DNA of 55,356 nt, taken from the NCBI GenBank assembly GCA_902533695.1, contig CACAMV010000006.1, forward strand, positions 1 through 55,356, read 5' to 3'. The stretch is from an uncultured SAR116 cluster alpha proteobacterium (lineage in GTDB: Bacteria > Pseudomonadota > Alphaproteobacteria > Puniceispirillales > Marisalimonadaceae). The notes under the pieces were generated by a model, which was given only the letters and a program-made list of their open reading frames with translations, was not told the DNA's origin and did no database searches. The translations under genes and the position numbers were made by a program. Numbering within the stretch: position 1 is the stretch's first letter; the number at the start of each line of letters is the position of its first letter. This document shows, piece after piece, positions 9,763 to 18,241 of the stretch.

Positions 9763-11136
9763 TTAGTTACTTAATTCAAATAAAGATTTTATTGAGTTAG
9801 CATTATCAATTCTTAGCATGAACTTTTTAAGTTCATCTGACTTGCCTTCAGACAAATAAGGGCTAGTAAGTCCATCAAACTTATCTTCAAACTCTTGATC
9901 AGTCATAAAATTCTCTGGATCACCTTTTGGAATTTTTACAAACTTTTCATACACCTTTCCAGAAACTTTAATTTTAACATTTGCACTCATGTATTTAGGA
10001 CAACATTCCTCAGCCTGTTTATCTTGAGAAACATTAACCTTTTTACAGAGATCTAAAATATCCTCATTTTTCAAATTTAATTTGTAATCATCCCAAGTAA
10101 AGCTACCATTCTTCAAAACTAAAGCAGCACAAAAAGGCATTGAGAACTGACCATCAACTACATTTTCTGGATTTTGTTTTTCTTCAAGAGGACATCCTAT
10201 AATATTTAACGCAGTCTCTGATAAACCAACGTCAACGTCTTCTAAATCATTAATATGAAAATTTATTTCTTTTTTTAATTCTAATAAACCATCAATCGCA
10301 GCATGACTGTACCTGCAAGATGGATAGGGCTTGACACCTAGGTTTAAAGTTTCAAATTTTTCTCCAAGTCCTTCTAAAGCTTTTGATAAATCTCCACCAG
10401 AAACAAAAGAATTAAGGTATCCCCACTTTCCTTCAAATGCTTCTTTCGGCCCCTTAAAACCTTCGCCTGCTAATATAGCTGAATTTAGTCCATTTTGTGC
10501 CGCTTGCCCAACATGAGATCTTTTTGTCCAAGAGCCGTCATTCAAAAACTGCATTGAGCCAGAAGACTGACTTAATGCTATTCCAAAAGCAGAAATGAAT
10601 TGTTTCTTACTCAAACCAACAATGTAACCAGCAGCAGCTGCAGCGCCAAAAATACCACAAGTTGCAGTTGGATGAAATCCTCTCTTATAATGAGCTGAAG
10701 AACCGCCTGCAAGACCTAATCGTATCTGTATCTCATAACCTAACACGCAGGCTGTAATCAATTCTTGTCCTGAACAATTCTTCATTTGAGCGGCTGCAAA
10801 AGCGGAAGCTAAAATTGGTGCACTAGAGTGAAGTGATGCTTCAGCATGAGTATCATCAAAATCCAATGAATGGGCCAAAGTACCATTTATTAATGCAGCT
10901 GCACTTGGAACATATTTACTCTTGTCTGAAAAAACTTGGCAATTTCCATTATTTAAATCAAGTTTATTTACAGCTGAAATAAGACTGTTTGTAGACTCAA
11001 CATCATGCCTAGCCCTTATAATTATGCCTACTGTATCTAATATTAAAAGTTTTGCTCTCTTTACCACTTTCTCAGGAAGTATTTCAAATTTTATTTTTTC
11101 ACAAAATTCTGCCATTGTTTCAGTTACATTTTTCAT
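9763..11136 (-). CDS. MmgE/PrpD family protein (copy A)
   Basis: This 457-residue protein has the family's conserved NGTLAHSLDFDDTH motif at residues 84-97 and GFHPTATCG near 155, and a C-terminal small domain with the typical VDGQFSMPFCAALVLK stretch. The family includes 2-methylcitrate dehydratase (PrpD) and cis-aconitate decarboxylase, enzymes on C5-C7 di- and tricarboxylates. It leads the pair with the acyl-CoA dehydrogenase. No prpB or prpC is present, so classical methylcitrate-cycle use is not supported. Two other family members occur in the window (18242 and 32953), and the three sequences are clearly different. Reaction not predictable. Confidence 0.85.
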   Translation of the reverse strand: MKNVTETMAEFCEKIKFEILPEKVVKRAKLLILDTVGIIIRARHDVESTNSLISAVNKLDLNNGNCQVFSDKSKYVPSAAALINGTLAHSLDFDDTHAEASLHSSAPILASAFAAAQMKNCSGQELITACVLGYEIQIRLGLAGGSSAHYKRGFHPTATCGIFGAAAAAGYIVGLSKKQFISAFGIALSQSSGSMQFLNDGSWTKRSHVGQAAQNGLNSAILAGEGFKGPKEAFEGKWGYLNSFVSGGDLSKALEGLGEKFETLNLGVKPYPSCRYSHAAIDGLLELKKEINFHINDLEDVDVGLSETALNIIGCPLEEKQNPENVVDGQFSMPFCAALVLKNGSFTWDDYKLNLKNEDILDLCKKVNVSQDKQAEECCPKYMSANVKIKVSGKVYEKFVKIPKGDPENFMTDQEFEDKFDGLTSPYLSEGKSDELKKFMLRIDNANSIKSLFELSN

Positions 11137-11220
11137 GTTTAAACCTGTTATTAAAAATATTATTTATTTCATCATAAAATAAATTATAATGATTTTTTAA
11201 ATTTATTGAATTTATTTATT

Positions 11221-12501
11221 ATGTCTGAACCAAGTTTTTTGACTGCAACAGAAGCTCTAAAATTAATTAAGCAAAAAAAGTTAAGTCGCTATGAGTGGGT
11301 CCAAAGTTGTATAAAAAGAATTAAAGAAAGAGAAAGCATTACTCAAGCTTGGACTTTTGTAAATTTTGATGAAGCTTTAATACAAGCGAAAAAATTTGAT
11401 GATATGACAAGTGAAAAATTTGGCATTCCTATAGGAGCTAAAGATATTATTGATGTGGCTGGCATGCCAACACAAATGGGCACATCCTTTTACCAACACA
11501 ACATACCCGCAAGAGATGCTGCAAGCATTGCAATATCAAAGGATGCAGGATGTATTGTAATCGGCAAGACAGTTACAACTGAATTAGGACACAGACATCC
11601 AGGTCCAACTACTAATCCTCATAATCCAAAATATACTCCTGGAGGATCTAGTTCTGGTTCAGCCGCATCCGTAGCTGATTTCATGGTCCCAATTACCTTT
11701 GGAACTCAAACAACAGGTTCTATCATAAGACCCGCTGCATATTGTGGAGTCATAGGTTATAAGCCAACTTATGGTGACTTTGATAAATCAGGTATTTTAC
11801 CAAACTCTCCTTCATTAGACACATTAGGATTAATAGCTCGATCTATTGAAGATTTACAATTGATGAGAAGTATTGTGATTGAAGAAATAATAAATTCAGA
11901 AAAAAATATAGATGTTAAAAAAATAAAATTTGCTTTTGTTAGGACTCCACATTGGGAAGATCAAACTGATGAATGTACTAAAAATGAACTTGAAAAGTTT
12001 TTTGAATCATTAAAAAAACTTAATTTTGATATTCATGAACAAAACCTTGATGAATTAATTATTGAGGCAAGTGAAATACATACAAAAATAAGTGGTTTTG
12101 AATTCAAAAGATCGATATCTGCCGAAAGAATAAATCATTTTTCTAAATTAAGTGAAATTTTAAGAAATGGAAGACTAAGTGATGGAATCAATATGTCACT
12201 CCTAACATATAGAAAACTCCAAAAACAGTCAGAATACAATAAATTAAGAATTGAAGAAAAATTAAAACAATATGATTGTATTATTACGCCTAGTGCTCCT
12301 GGGGAAGCATTAAATGCCTTAGATTATACCGGATCACCAATATTTAATACAACTTGGACCTTAGCAGGGATGCCTGCTATTACTTTACCATTATTCAAAA
12401 GTAAAAATAATTTACCGATTGGATGTCAAATCATCAGTCACCGTAATAATGATGAATTTCTTCTAGAGTTAGGAAAATTTCTATTAAATGAATTTAGTTA
12501 A
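11221..12501 (+). CDS. Amidase (amidase signature family)
   Basis: The ORF track starts at a TTG (11206); I prefer the ATG at 11221, giving 426 residues. The Ser-cisSer-Lys triad of the amidase-signature family is present: Lys74 in GAKDIID, the GGSSSGSAAS block at 141-150 and the nucleophile Ser167 in TQTTGSIIRPA. It should hydrolyse an amide to a carboxylic acid and ammonia. The gatB and gatC genes are absent from the vicinity and the protein is shorter than GatA, so a catabolic amidase is more likely than the tRNA amidotransferase. It is a lone plus-strand gene between two minus-strand catabolic units and converges with dctM (8-base overlap). Confidence 0.88.
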   Translation: MSEPSFLTATEALKLIKQKKLSRYEWVQSCIKRIKERESITQAWTFVNFDEALIQAKKFDDMTSEKFGIPIGAKDIIDVAGMPTQMGTSFYQHNIPARDAASIAISKDAGCIVIGKTVTTELGHRHPGPTTNPHNPKYTPGGSSSGSAASVADFMVPITFGTQTTGSIIRPAAYCGVIGYKPTYGDFDKSGILPNSPSLDTLGLIARSIEDLQLMRSIVIEEIINSEKNIDVKKIKFAFVRTPHWEDQTDECTKNELEKFFESLKKLNFDIHEQNLDELIIEASEIHTKISGFEFKRSISAERINHFSKLSEILRNGRLSDGINMSLLTYRKLQKQSEYNKLRIEEKLKQYDCIITPSAPGEALNALDYTGSPIFNTTWTLAGMPAITLPLFKSKNNLPIGCQIISHRNNDEFLLELGKFLLNEFS

Positions 12502-13777
12502 AATGTGAAGTTATAACCATACTCGGTAAAGTCAGAGCAAGAGCAGGAAATAACAACACTATAATTAATACAACCGTATCAGAAATACAAAATGGAAATG
12601 AACCCTTAATGACAGTAGTCACAGGTAGCCCTGTAACACCACTCACTGCAAACAAATTTAATCCTACTGGAGGAATAACACTTCCAATTTCTATAGCAAG
12701 TGCTGTCAAAATTCCTAGATGAACTGGGTCAACACCTAAAGCTAATGCAACTGGAAAATATATTGGTACAGTCAAGAGCAATATAGCTACCCCTGTTAAA
12801 AACATGGACAAAAATAATAAAGAAGCCATTAAAGTAAACAAGAAAGCATGTTTAGATAGCCCTAATGTACCAACCCATTCAGCAATTTGTTGGGGCCATC
12901 CCATATTTGCAAGATAAAACTGAAAAATACCTACACACCCTAACAAAAAGAATACTACTGCAGTTAGATTCATAGTCCTTATTGTAGTTGGCATTACTTC
13001 TTTCAGAAAAGTCTTTCTTTTAAAAACAACTCCGTAAAATAATGCATAAAAAGCAGCAATAGCTCCAGCTTCTGTCGGTGTAAATAACCCTCCATATAAA
13101 CCACCTAGAATTATAACAGGCATAAGAAGAGCAGGCCAAGCTTCCTTAAAAGACAACCAAACTTCGCACAAATCAAATTTTCCTCGAGGTAATTTTATAA
13201 ACAACGACACACTTACTATAATTACTGCATCACTAATAGCTAACATTATGCCAGGAACAACCCCGGCAAAAAATAAATCAACAATTGACCATTCAGTTAT
13301 TACACCAAATAAAATAAGGGTTATACTTGGGGGAATTAACAAAGCTATACCGCCAGCAGAAGCGATTACCCCTGCAGCCATCCATTGTGGGTAACCTCTT
13401 TTTATTAATTCAGGATACGCTATCACACTCATAGCAGCAGCCATTGCTGTGGACGAACCTGAAATAGCTCCAAACATAACAGCAGCCAGTAAAGTTGCAT
13501 AAGCAAAACCTCCAGGAACCCAGCCTATCAAAGCGTCAGCAAATTTAAAAATACCAGCAACTAAACCCGTTCTTTCCATTAAAAACCCTGCATAGATAAA
13601 AAATGGAATTGCTACTAAAGTATATTTCCCAACAAAATTAAAAAAAGCTTCAAACAAAGTACTAAAGGTAAGAAAATCATCAAAGAGAACCATCAGACAT
13701 GTGGCACCAGCTAAAGCTATGCCAATTGGTACACCAGAAAACAAAAAACCAAATAGCGAACCCCCTAATCCCCACAT
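12494..13777 (-). CDS. dctM: TRAP transporter large permease (DctM)
   Basis: This 427-residue protein has around 12-13 membrane segments and the DctM features GISGSSTAMAAAMSVIAYPELIKRGYP and IPPSITLILFG near residues 115-155, plus FTPTEAGAIAAFYAL further on. It forms the sodium-driven channel part of a tripartite ATP-independent periplasmic transporter. It starts 18 bases after dctQ on the same strand and ends the eight-gene minus-strand run that also encodes the CoA-ester enzymes. The partner binding protein DctP lies two genes upstream. Substrate by context: a C4-C6 dicarboxylate such as itaconate, mesaconate or citramalate. Confidence 0.93.
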   Translation of the reverse strand: MWGLGGSLFGFLFSGVPIGIALAGATCLMVLFDDFLTFSTLFEAFFNFVGKYTLVAIPFFIYAGFLMERTGLVAGIFKFADALIGWVPGGFAYATLLAAVMFGAISGSSTAMAAAMSVIAYPELIKRGYPQWMAAGVIASAGGIALLIPPSITLILFGVITEWSIVDLFFAGVVPGIMLAISDAVIIVSVSLFIKLPRGKFDLCEVWLSFKEAWPALLMPVIILGGLYGGLFTPTEAGAIAAFYALFYGVVFKRKTFLKEVMPTTIRTMNLTAVVFFLLGCVGIFQFYLANMGWPQQIAEWVGTLGLSKHAFLFTLMASLLFLSMFLTGVAILLLTVPIYFPVALALGVDPVHLGILTALAIEIGSVIPPVGLNLFAVSGVTGLPVTTVIKGSFPFCISDTVVLIIVLLFPALALTLPSMVITSHFN

Positions 13778-13795
13778 AATAATTTTCCTATAAAA

Positions 13796-14347
13796 TTACA
13801 CATCAGTTGCAACCTCAACACGTGATGTAAAATGTTCACCTTTCTTATAGCTGATAATATCTTCAATTGTTTGAAGAAATGCTACTAATGCCATTAAACT
13901 GAATCCAACTAACAGCGCAAAATGGAAGGGCCATAATGGTATCCACAAACTTTGGGTTTTTTCTTCCATTTCGTATGAATATTCAACTGTAGACCAACCT
14001 GTAACGGATATAGAGAAACAAAAAATAAAAATAATCACTGAAACAAATATCTTACTAGCACCTACAGTTCTATAAAATCCTTTTGCATCTAGCAATTGAA
14101 GAAAAGCACTCATCACTAGATGATTTCTATTAATTTGTGTCACGCAAATAAATAAAGAAACAGAAAAAACCATTGCATAAATTACAGCATCTTGTCCCCA
14201 CTCGAATACTACGCCAAAAATATATCTTCTAATTATTTCAGCCAATGCAAATAAAACCATTACAATCATGGTAATCGAACTTAAACGTCCTAAAACATAT
14301 TCAACAACTGATTTAATTTTTGTAGAAATTCTTAAAAAGTCAGACAT
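13796..14347 (-). CDS. dctQ: TRAP transporter small permease (DctQ)
   Basis: This 183-residue protein has four hydrophobic segments and the DctQ-type pattern of an N-terminal amphipathic stretch, EIIRRYIFG after helix 1, and WGQDAVIYAMVFSVSLFICV in helix 2. It is the small membrane subunit that pairs with DctM. It lies between dctP (65 bases upstream, with a strong hairpin in the gap) and dctM (18 bases downstream). The arrangement dctP-dctQ-dctM is the standard TRAP order. Confidence 0.9.
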   Translation of the reverse strand: MSDFLRISTKIKSVVEYVLGRLSSITMIVMVLFALAEIIRRYIFGVVFEWGQDAVIYAMVFSVSLFICVTQINRNHLVMSAFLQLLDAKGFYRTVGASKIFVSVIIFIFCFSISVTGWSTVEYSYEMEEKTQSLWIPLWPFHFALLVGFSLMALVAFLQTIEDIISYKKGEHFTSRVEVATDV

Positions 14348-14374
14348 TTACAATTTTTTTAAATGTTTTTTAAT

Positions 14375-14403
14375 AAAGAGGGCTGAAAATTTCAGCCCTC
14401 TTT
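14375..14403 (-). terminator. Strong hairpin between dctP and dctQ (partial terminator or mRNA stabiliser)
   Basis: A perfect 13-bp stem, AAAGAGGGCTGAA paired with TTCAGCCCTCTTT, encloses a 3-base loop, 10 bases after the dctP stop. On the minus strand the stem is followed by ATTAAAAAAC rather than a clean T-run, so it is probably a leaky terminator or a 3'-end protecting hairpin. Either would leave more dctP than dctQM mRNA, as is useful for a periplasmic binding protein. It is the clearest GC-containing hairpin I found in the window. Confidence 0.7.
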
Positions 14404-14412
14404 AAATTAAAT

Positions 14413-15564
14413 TTATTTTCTTGATTTCTTTTTGTACAAAGAAGTCCCTTTTGCATATTTTGCAAAATCGGCTGCAAATGCACTACAATCAGTCTTCTCA
14501 AGCGGATCTGATCCCATCGGATTAGCTTTAACTAAGGCTTTTGCTTCAGCAGTAAACTGATCTACAAGTTTATCTCCTGCATCATCAACTTTAGTTTTAA
14601 TCCAGTCGTTAGTTGCACCACCTTCAGCTTTTGCAATCACTGCAGCTTCTGCTGGACTCATTACATAAATACCTGCAGCTGATTTATCAGTTACTTTGTA
14701 TTTATCAACTAAACGCTTATCATTACAAAAGTTTATAGCTTTTTGAAATGGAATAAAATCATTTACTACTATATCTGTAAGAGCTTTTTTCTGAGCACTA
14801 GATAATTTTGCTAACCACTTATTTGATGCGGCAAAATAATAATAGTCCCCAACGATACCATTTATACCAGCAACTGTAAAATAAGGTGCTTGTTCTTTAG
14901 TTGCATTAAAACCACCTAAGCTTGTTAACAAACCATCTATAACACCTGTTTGAAGTGCAGGAGGTACGTCACCAAAAGCCATAGTTGTTGCATTAGCGCC
15001 TAAAGCACCTAACAATGCATTCTCAGCAGGTCCCATACTTCTAACTTTTTTTCCTTTAAAGTCAGATGGTACCAAAAATCTACTTTTAACAGCACCAGCA
15101 CCCATATACATACTTAAATGCCCAGAACCCATAACTGTAATACCATGTTTTTTATTATAGATACTAGTTATAGCCTTATATGTTTTTGTGCCATCAAGTC
15201 CGTTAATTGCACCAGGTGTTGTTAACTTTCCAGCACCTGTTAAAACGCTTGATGATGGCTCAACACTAGCAGCCTTACCAAACTGTCCAGTCATCATTTC
15301 TAAATTTCCTTGTTTCAAGGCTTTCATGCCTTGAGGAACATTGTAAAGAGACTTAGCCCAGTAAATCTGAACCTTACTTCCAGGTATTTTTTTCTCTATA
15401 GTTTCAGCAAAGAACATCTCTGCTATTGCAGCTGGGTGTGGTGGACCTGAGTGGTCTGAAGCCCAACGCATTTTGATAGGCTCTACAGCTTGAGCAGAAC
15501 CAAGGGAAAAAACAGCAGCAGCAGTAGCCGCAATTGCTATTATAAATTTCTTTTCTAATCTCAT
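14413..15564 (-). CDS. dctP: TRAP transporter substrate-binding protein (DctP)
   Basis: This 383-residue secreted protein has a clear Sec signal peptide (MRLEKKF, hydrophobic core, SAQA cleavage near residue 26). The body has DctP-type features: KMRWASDHSGPP at the mature N terminus, QGMKALKQGNLEM, and FKGKKVRSMGPAENALLGALGAN in the ligand-binding hinge region. It captures a carboxylate in the periplasm and delivers it to DctQM. An excellent Shine-Dalgarno, CGGAGG, sits 6 bases before the ATG. The gene uses more GC-rich Ala codons than its neighbours, consistent with high expression. A 110-base gap separates it from the upstream CoA-transferase, so it may have its own promoter. Confidence 0.92.
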   Translation of the reverse strand: MRLEKKFIIAIAATAAAVFSLGSAQAVEPIKMRWASDHSGPPHPAAIAEMFFAETIEKKIPGSKVQIYWAKSLYNVPQGMKALKQGNLEMMTGQFGKAASVEPSSSVLTGAGKLTTPGAINGLDGTKTYKAITSIYNKKHGITVMGSGHLSMYMGAGAVKSRFLVPSDFKGKKVRSMGPAENALLGALGANATTMAFGDVPPALQTGVIDGLLTSLGGFNATKEQAPYFTVAGINGIVGDYYYFAASNKWLAKLSSAQKKALTDIVVNDFIPFQKAINFCNDKRLVDKYKVTDKSAAGIYVMSPAEAAVIAKAEGGATNDWIKTKVDDAGDKLVDQFTAEAKALVKANPMGSDPLEKTDCSAFAADFAKYAKGTSLYKKKSRK

Positions 15565-15674
15565 GAATATCCTCCGAGTAATAGATCTAATTTAGAATTA
15601 TTAAAAACACTAAAACATATAATTAGCTCTAATCAAAGGTTTTTTAGTTGATATGTTATCTAAATGATAAAATA

Positions 15675-16877
15675 TTAAATAATACCTTTATTTTTCAATT
15701 GGTTAACATCTTTCTTGGACAAGCCAATTTTGTTATAAATTTCATCATTATGCTCTCCAAGAATTGGTGCCGTAGAATCACTAAATTCTTCTTGATTAAA
15801 TCTAATTGGTGTTTTTAATAATTTAATGACTTTGTCATCCTTTGTTTTGAGTTTATGTATATTATTTCTTTCTTTTACAAAATCATTTTCAAGAGCTTCC
15901 CTAACATTTAAAATTGGTGCTGCAGGGACATTTCCACCAAAAATTTCAAGCCATTCTTCAGTTTTTCTTTTCATCAACTCTTTGTCTAAAATCTCAGTAA
16001 GTAACTCCCTCTGTTCAAGCCTTAATTTAAAATTTTTAAATCTTTTATCTTTGGCTAAGTCCTCTCTATCTATGGATTTACATAAAGCTGGCCAAAAATT
16101 TTCTTTATTACACATTAAATAAACCCATCCATTTAAAGTTTTGTATAATTGACATGGAACTAACACTGGATGAGCGGATCTATCAAGTCTTTCATTTTCA
16201 TAACTTGAATTCATTGTCCATGCCGCTAAATAATTTTGATTGAATAAAGCCGTATCAAATAAACTTACATCTATATCTCTTCCAATTCCTGTATCCCTTG
16301 CAGATAATACCCCACTAATTAAACTAAATGCCATGGTTAGCCCTGACATATAATCAACAACAGATAAACCAAACCTTGCTGGTGGCCCCTCAGGCTCTCC
16401 AGTTAGGGAAAAATAGCCAGCTTCTGCCTGCATAAGATAATCAAAGCCTGGCCAATTTTTTCTAGAACCTTCCCTGCCGTATGCGGAACAATGAGCGCAA
16501 ACGATTTTGTTATTAAAAAGCTTAAGTTTATCATAAGTTATTCCAAGTTTTTCAGGAACATCTCCTCTTAAATTATTGCAAACAGCGTCAGAATATTTAA
16601 CAAGTTTTTTTAAAACTTCTTTACCTTCTTGAGACAAAATATCTAAAGTTATACTTTTTTTATTTCGGTTAAGAGCTTGAAAAAAAATGCTTGAAACAGA
16701 ATCTTTCTCTCCTTCAAGAAAATAAGGACCTACATCTCTTAGATAATCACCTGTAGTCCCAGCCGGCTCTATTTTAATAACTTCTGCCCCTAAATCAGAA
16801 AGATATTGAGTTCCAAAAGGTCCAGCCCCATACTGTTCAAATGCTAAAACTTTTAATCCTTCAAGTGGTAAACTCAT
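15675..16877 (-). CDS. CaiB/BaiF (class III) CoA-transferase, candidate itaconate/dicarboxylate CoA-transferase
   Basis: This 400-residue family III CoA-transferase starts LEGLKVLAFEQYGAGPFGTQYLSDLGAEVIKIE. It has the catalytic Asp in SVVDYMSG (Asp175) and the PGFDYLMQAEAGYFSLTGE segment. These enzymes move CoA between two carboxylic acids through an aspartyl-CoA intermediate. The neighbours are a MaoC hydratase (5 bases upstream), a CitE-like lyase and a TRAP importer. The best-supported role is activation of an imported C5 dicarboxylate such as itaconate or mesaconate with CoA from succinyl-CoA or a similar donor. The specific substrate is inference. Confidence 0.85.
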   Translation of the reverse strand: MSLPLEGLKVLAFEQYGAGPFGTQYLSDLGAEVIKIEPAGTTGDYLRDVGPYFLEGEKDSVSSIFFQALNRNKKSITLDILSQEGKEVLKKLVKYSDAVCNNLRGDVPEKLGITYDKLKLFNNKIVCAHCSAYGREGSRKNWPGFDYLMQAEAGYFSLTGEPEGPPARFGLSVVDYMSGLTMAFSLISGVLSARDTGIGRDIDVSLFDTALFNQNYLAAWTMNSSYENERLDRSAHPVLVPCQLYKTLNGWVYLMCNKENFWPALCKSIDREDLAKDKRFKNFKLRLEQRELLTEILDKELMKRKTEEWLEIFGGNVPAAPILNVREALENDFVKERNNIHKLKTKDDKVIKLLKTPIRFNQEEFSDSTAPILGEHNDEIYNKIGLSKKDVNQLKNKGII

Positions 16878-16882
16878 AATTT

Positions 16883-17419
16883 TTATTTTTTTGTTTTTTC
16901 TATTATCGCATCGACAACACTGTGTCCTTTTTTTGCCACTAAAAAAGATCTAACCATGTCCATTACAATTATATTTTCTTGGTTTTTACCTATATGTTTC
17001 ACTTTTACAATACCCTGAGTAGGTCGAGATTTTGACTCTCTTTTATCTAACACTTCTGTCTCAGAATATAAGGTGTCACCTACAAAAACTGGTTCAGGCA
17101 ATTTTATTTCTTCCCATCCCAAATTCGCTATTGCTTTTTGACTTGTTCCACTCACACACATGCCTGTAATTAAAGCCAACGTAAAGGCTGAATTAACCAA
17201 ATATTTTCCAAACTCGGTTTGAGCTGCATAATTAGCATCGAAATGAACGGGATGTGTATTCATAGTTAAATTTGTAAACCATATGTTATCAGCTTCAGTG
17301 ACTGTTCTTCCAGGCCAATGCTCATAAACATCTCCAACTTTGAAATCTTCAAAGTATCGACCAGGATCTTCCCTATATCTATTAGGTCCTACTTTTCTAA
17401 TACCATAACCTTCTGTCAT
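16883..17419 (-). CDS. MaoC family hot-dog hydratase, candidate itaconyl-/mesaconyl-CoA hydratase
   Basis: This 178-residue single hot-dog protein has FEDFKVGDVYEHWPGRTVTEAD followed by NTHPVHFD at residues 54-61. Standard MaoC hydratases carry DxNPxHxD here, so the usual catalytic Asp position holds Asn while the His is kept; related mesaconyl-type hydratases may share this. It begins directly after the CitE-like gene with no gap and is followed 5 bases later by the CoA-transferase. In that setting it should add water to an unsaturated C5-CoA ester to give citramalyl-CoA or methylmalyl-CoA. It is about half the length of the two-domain mesaconyl-C1-CoA hydratase. Confidence 0.82.
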   Translation of the reverse strand: MTEGYGIRKVGPNRYREDPGRYFEDFKVGDVYEHWPGRTVTEADNIWFTNLTMNTHPVHFDANYAAQTEFGKYLVNSAFTLALITGMCVSGTSQKAIANLGWEEIKLPEPVFVGDTLYSETEVLDKRESKSRPTQGIVKVKHIGKNQENIIVMDMVRSFLVAKKGHSVVDAIIEKTKK

Positions 17420-18232
17420 TTAAACCTCTCTAATTATAATCATTTTTGCTCGTTCTAAAACAGGAGCGTCAACCATTTTACCCTCATAGTTAAATGCTCC
17501 TGTTCCAGCAGTTTTTGAGGCTTCAACTACCCCTTTTGCCCAAATCAATTCTTCATCAGTTGGTTTATAAGCATCATGAATAGGTTTGATCTGATCTGGA
17601 TGAATAGCAAATTTACCCTTAAAACCCATAGACTTTATGAGTTTAGTCTCCTCAAAACACCCTTCCGGATCTTTGAAATTCAGCCACACACCATCTAGGG
17701 CAATAGTATTATATAATGTTGCCGCATTTACAATTTTTCCTCTAGAATATGAAAGGCTTGCCACACCCATATCTCCTCCAGTCATTGCAGTATAATCTGC
17801 AGAACCAAAACCAATTCCAGAAAAATTTATACCCTGAAAATCCCATCTATCTATATCAGCTATACCTCTGGGCGTTTCTATCTGAGGCAAAATTAAAACA
17901 GAATGCCCCAAATCTGACAAAAACTTTTTACACTCTAATGATGATTCGATTTTTGGAATAGCAACAGAATATGGTAAATACGAAATTGATTTTAACATTT
18001 TTATATCTTTCTTATAATCCTCTGTATCTAAACCATTTATCCTTATTAAAAACTTTTCTTGTTGATTATTAAAATTTGAATTAGCAAAATTTATAAAATT
18101 TGCTCTTCCTATATCTTTTTTGTCCTTAGCCAAACCATCTTCCAAGTCAAAAATAACTTTGTCTGCCCCAGAAGTTATGGCTTTAGGTATTCTTTCAGGT
18201 TTGTCTAGAGGTAAAAATAAAATACTTCTCAT
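17420..18232 (-). CDS. HpcH/HpaI/CitE-like CoA lyase, candidate citramalyl-CoA or malyl-CoA lyase
   Basis: This 270-residue TIM-barrel protein of the citrate lyase beta family has FDLEDG at 28-33, Arg64 in IRING, Glu119 in IETPRG and Asp146 in FGSADYTAMTG, the expected CoA-ester and Mg2+ site residues. GFKGKFAIHPDQI near 209 is the conserved C-terminal motif. Single-gene CitE homologues without citrate lyase alpha and gamma subunits usually cleave malyl-, methylmalyl- or citramalyl-CoA. With the flanking hydratases and CoA-transferase, cleavage of citramalyl-CoA to acetyl-CoA and pyruvate is the simplest model. It abuts the MaoC gene exactly. Confidence 0.87.
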   Translation of the reverse strand: MRSILFLPLDKPERIPKAITSGADKVIFDLEDGLAKDKKDIGRANFINFANSNFNNQQEKFLIRINGLDTEDYKKDIKMLKSISYLPYSVAIPKIESSLECKKFLSDLGHSVLILPQIETPRGIADIDRWDFQGINFSGIGFGSADYTAMTGGDMGVASLSYSRGKIVNAATLYNTIALDGVWLNFKDPEGCFEETKLIKSMGFKGKFAIHPDQIKPIHDAYKPTDEELIWAKGVVEASKTAGTGAFNYEGKMVDAPVLERAKMIIIREV

Positions 18233-18241
18233 AAAATTCCT

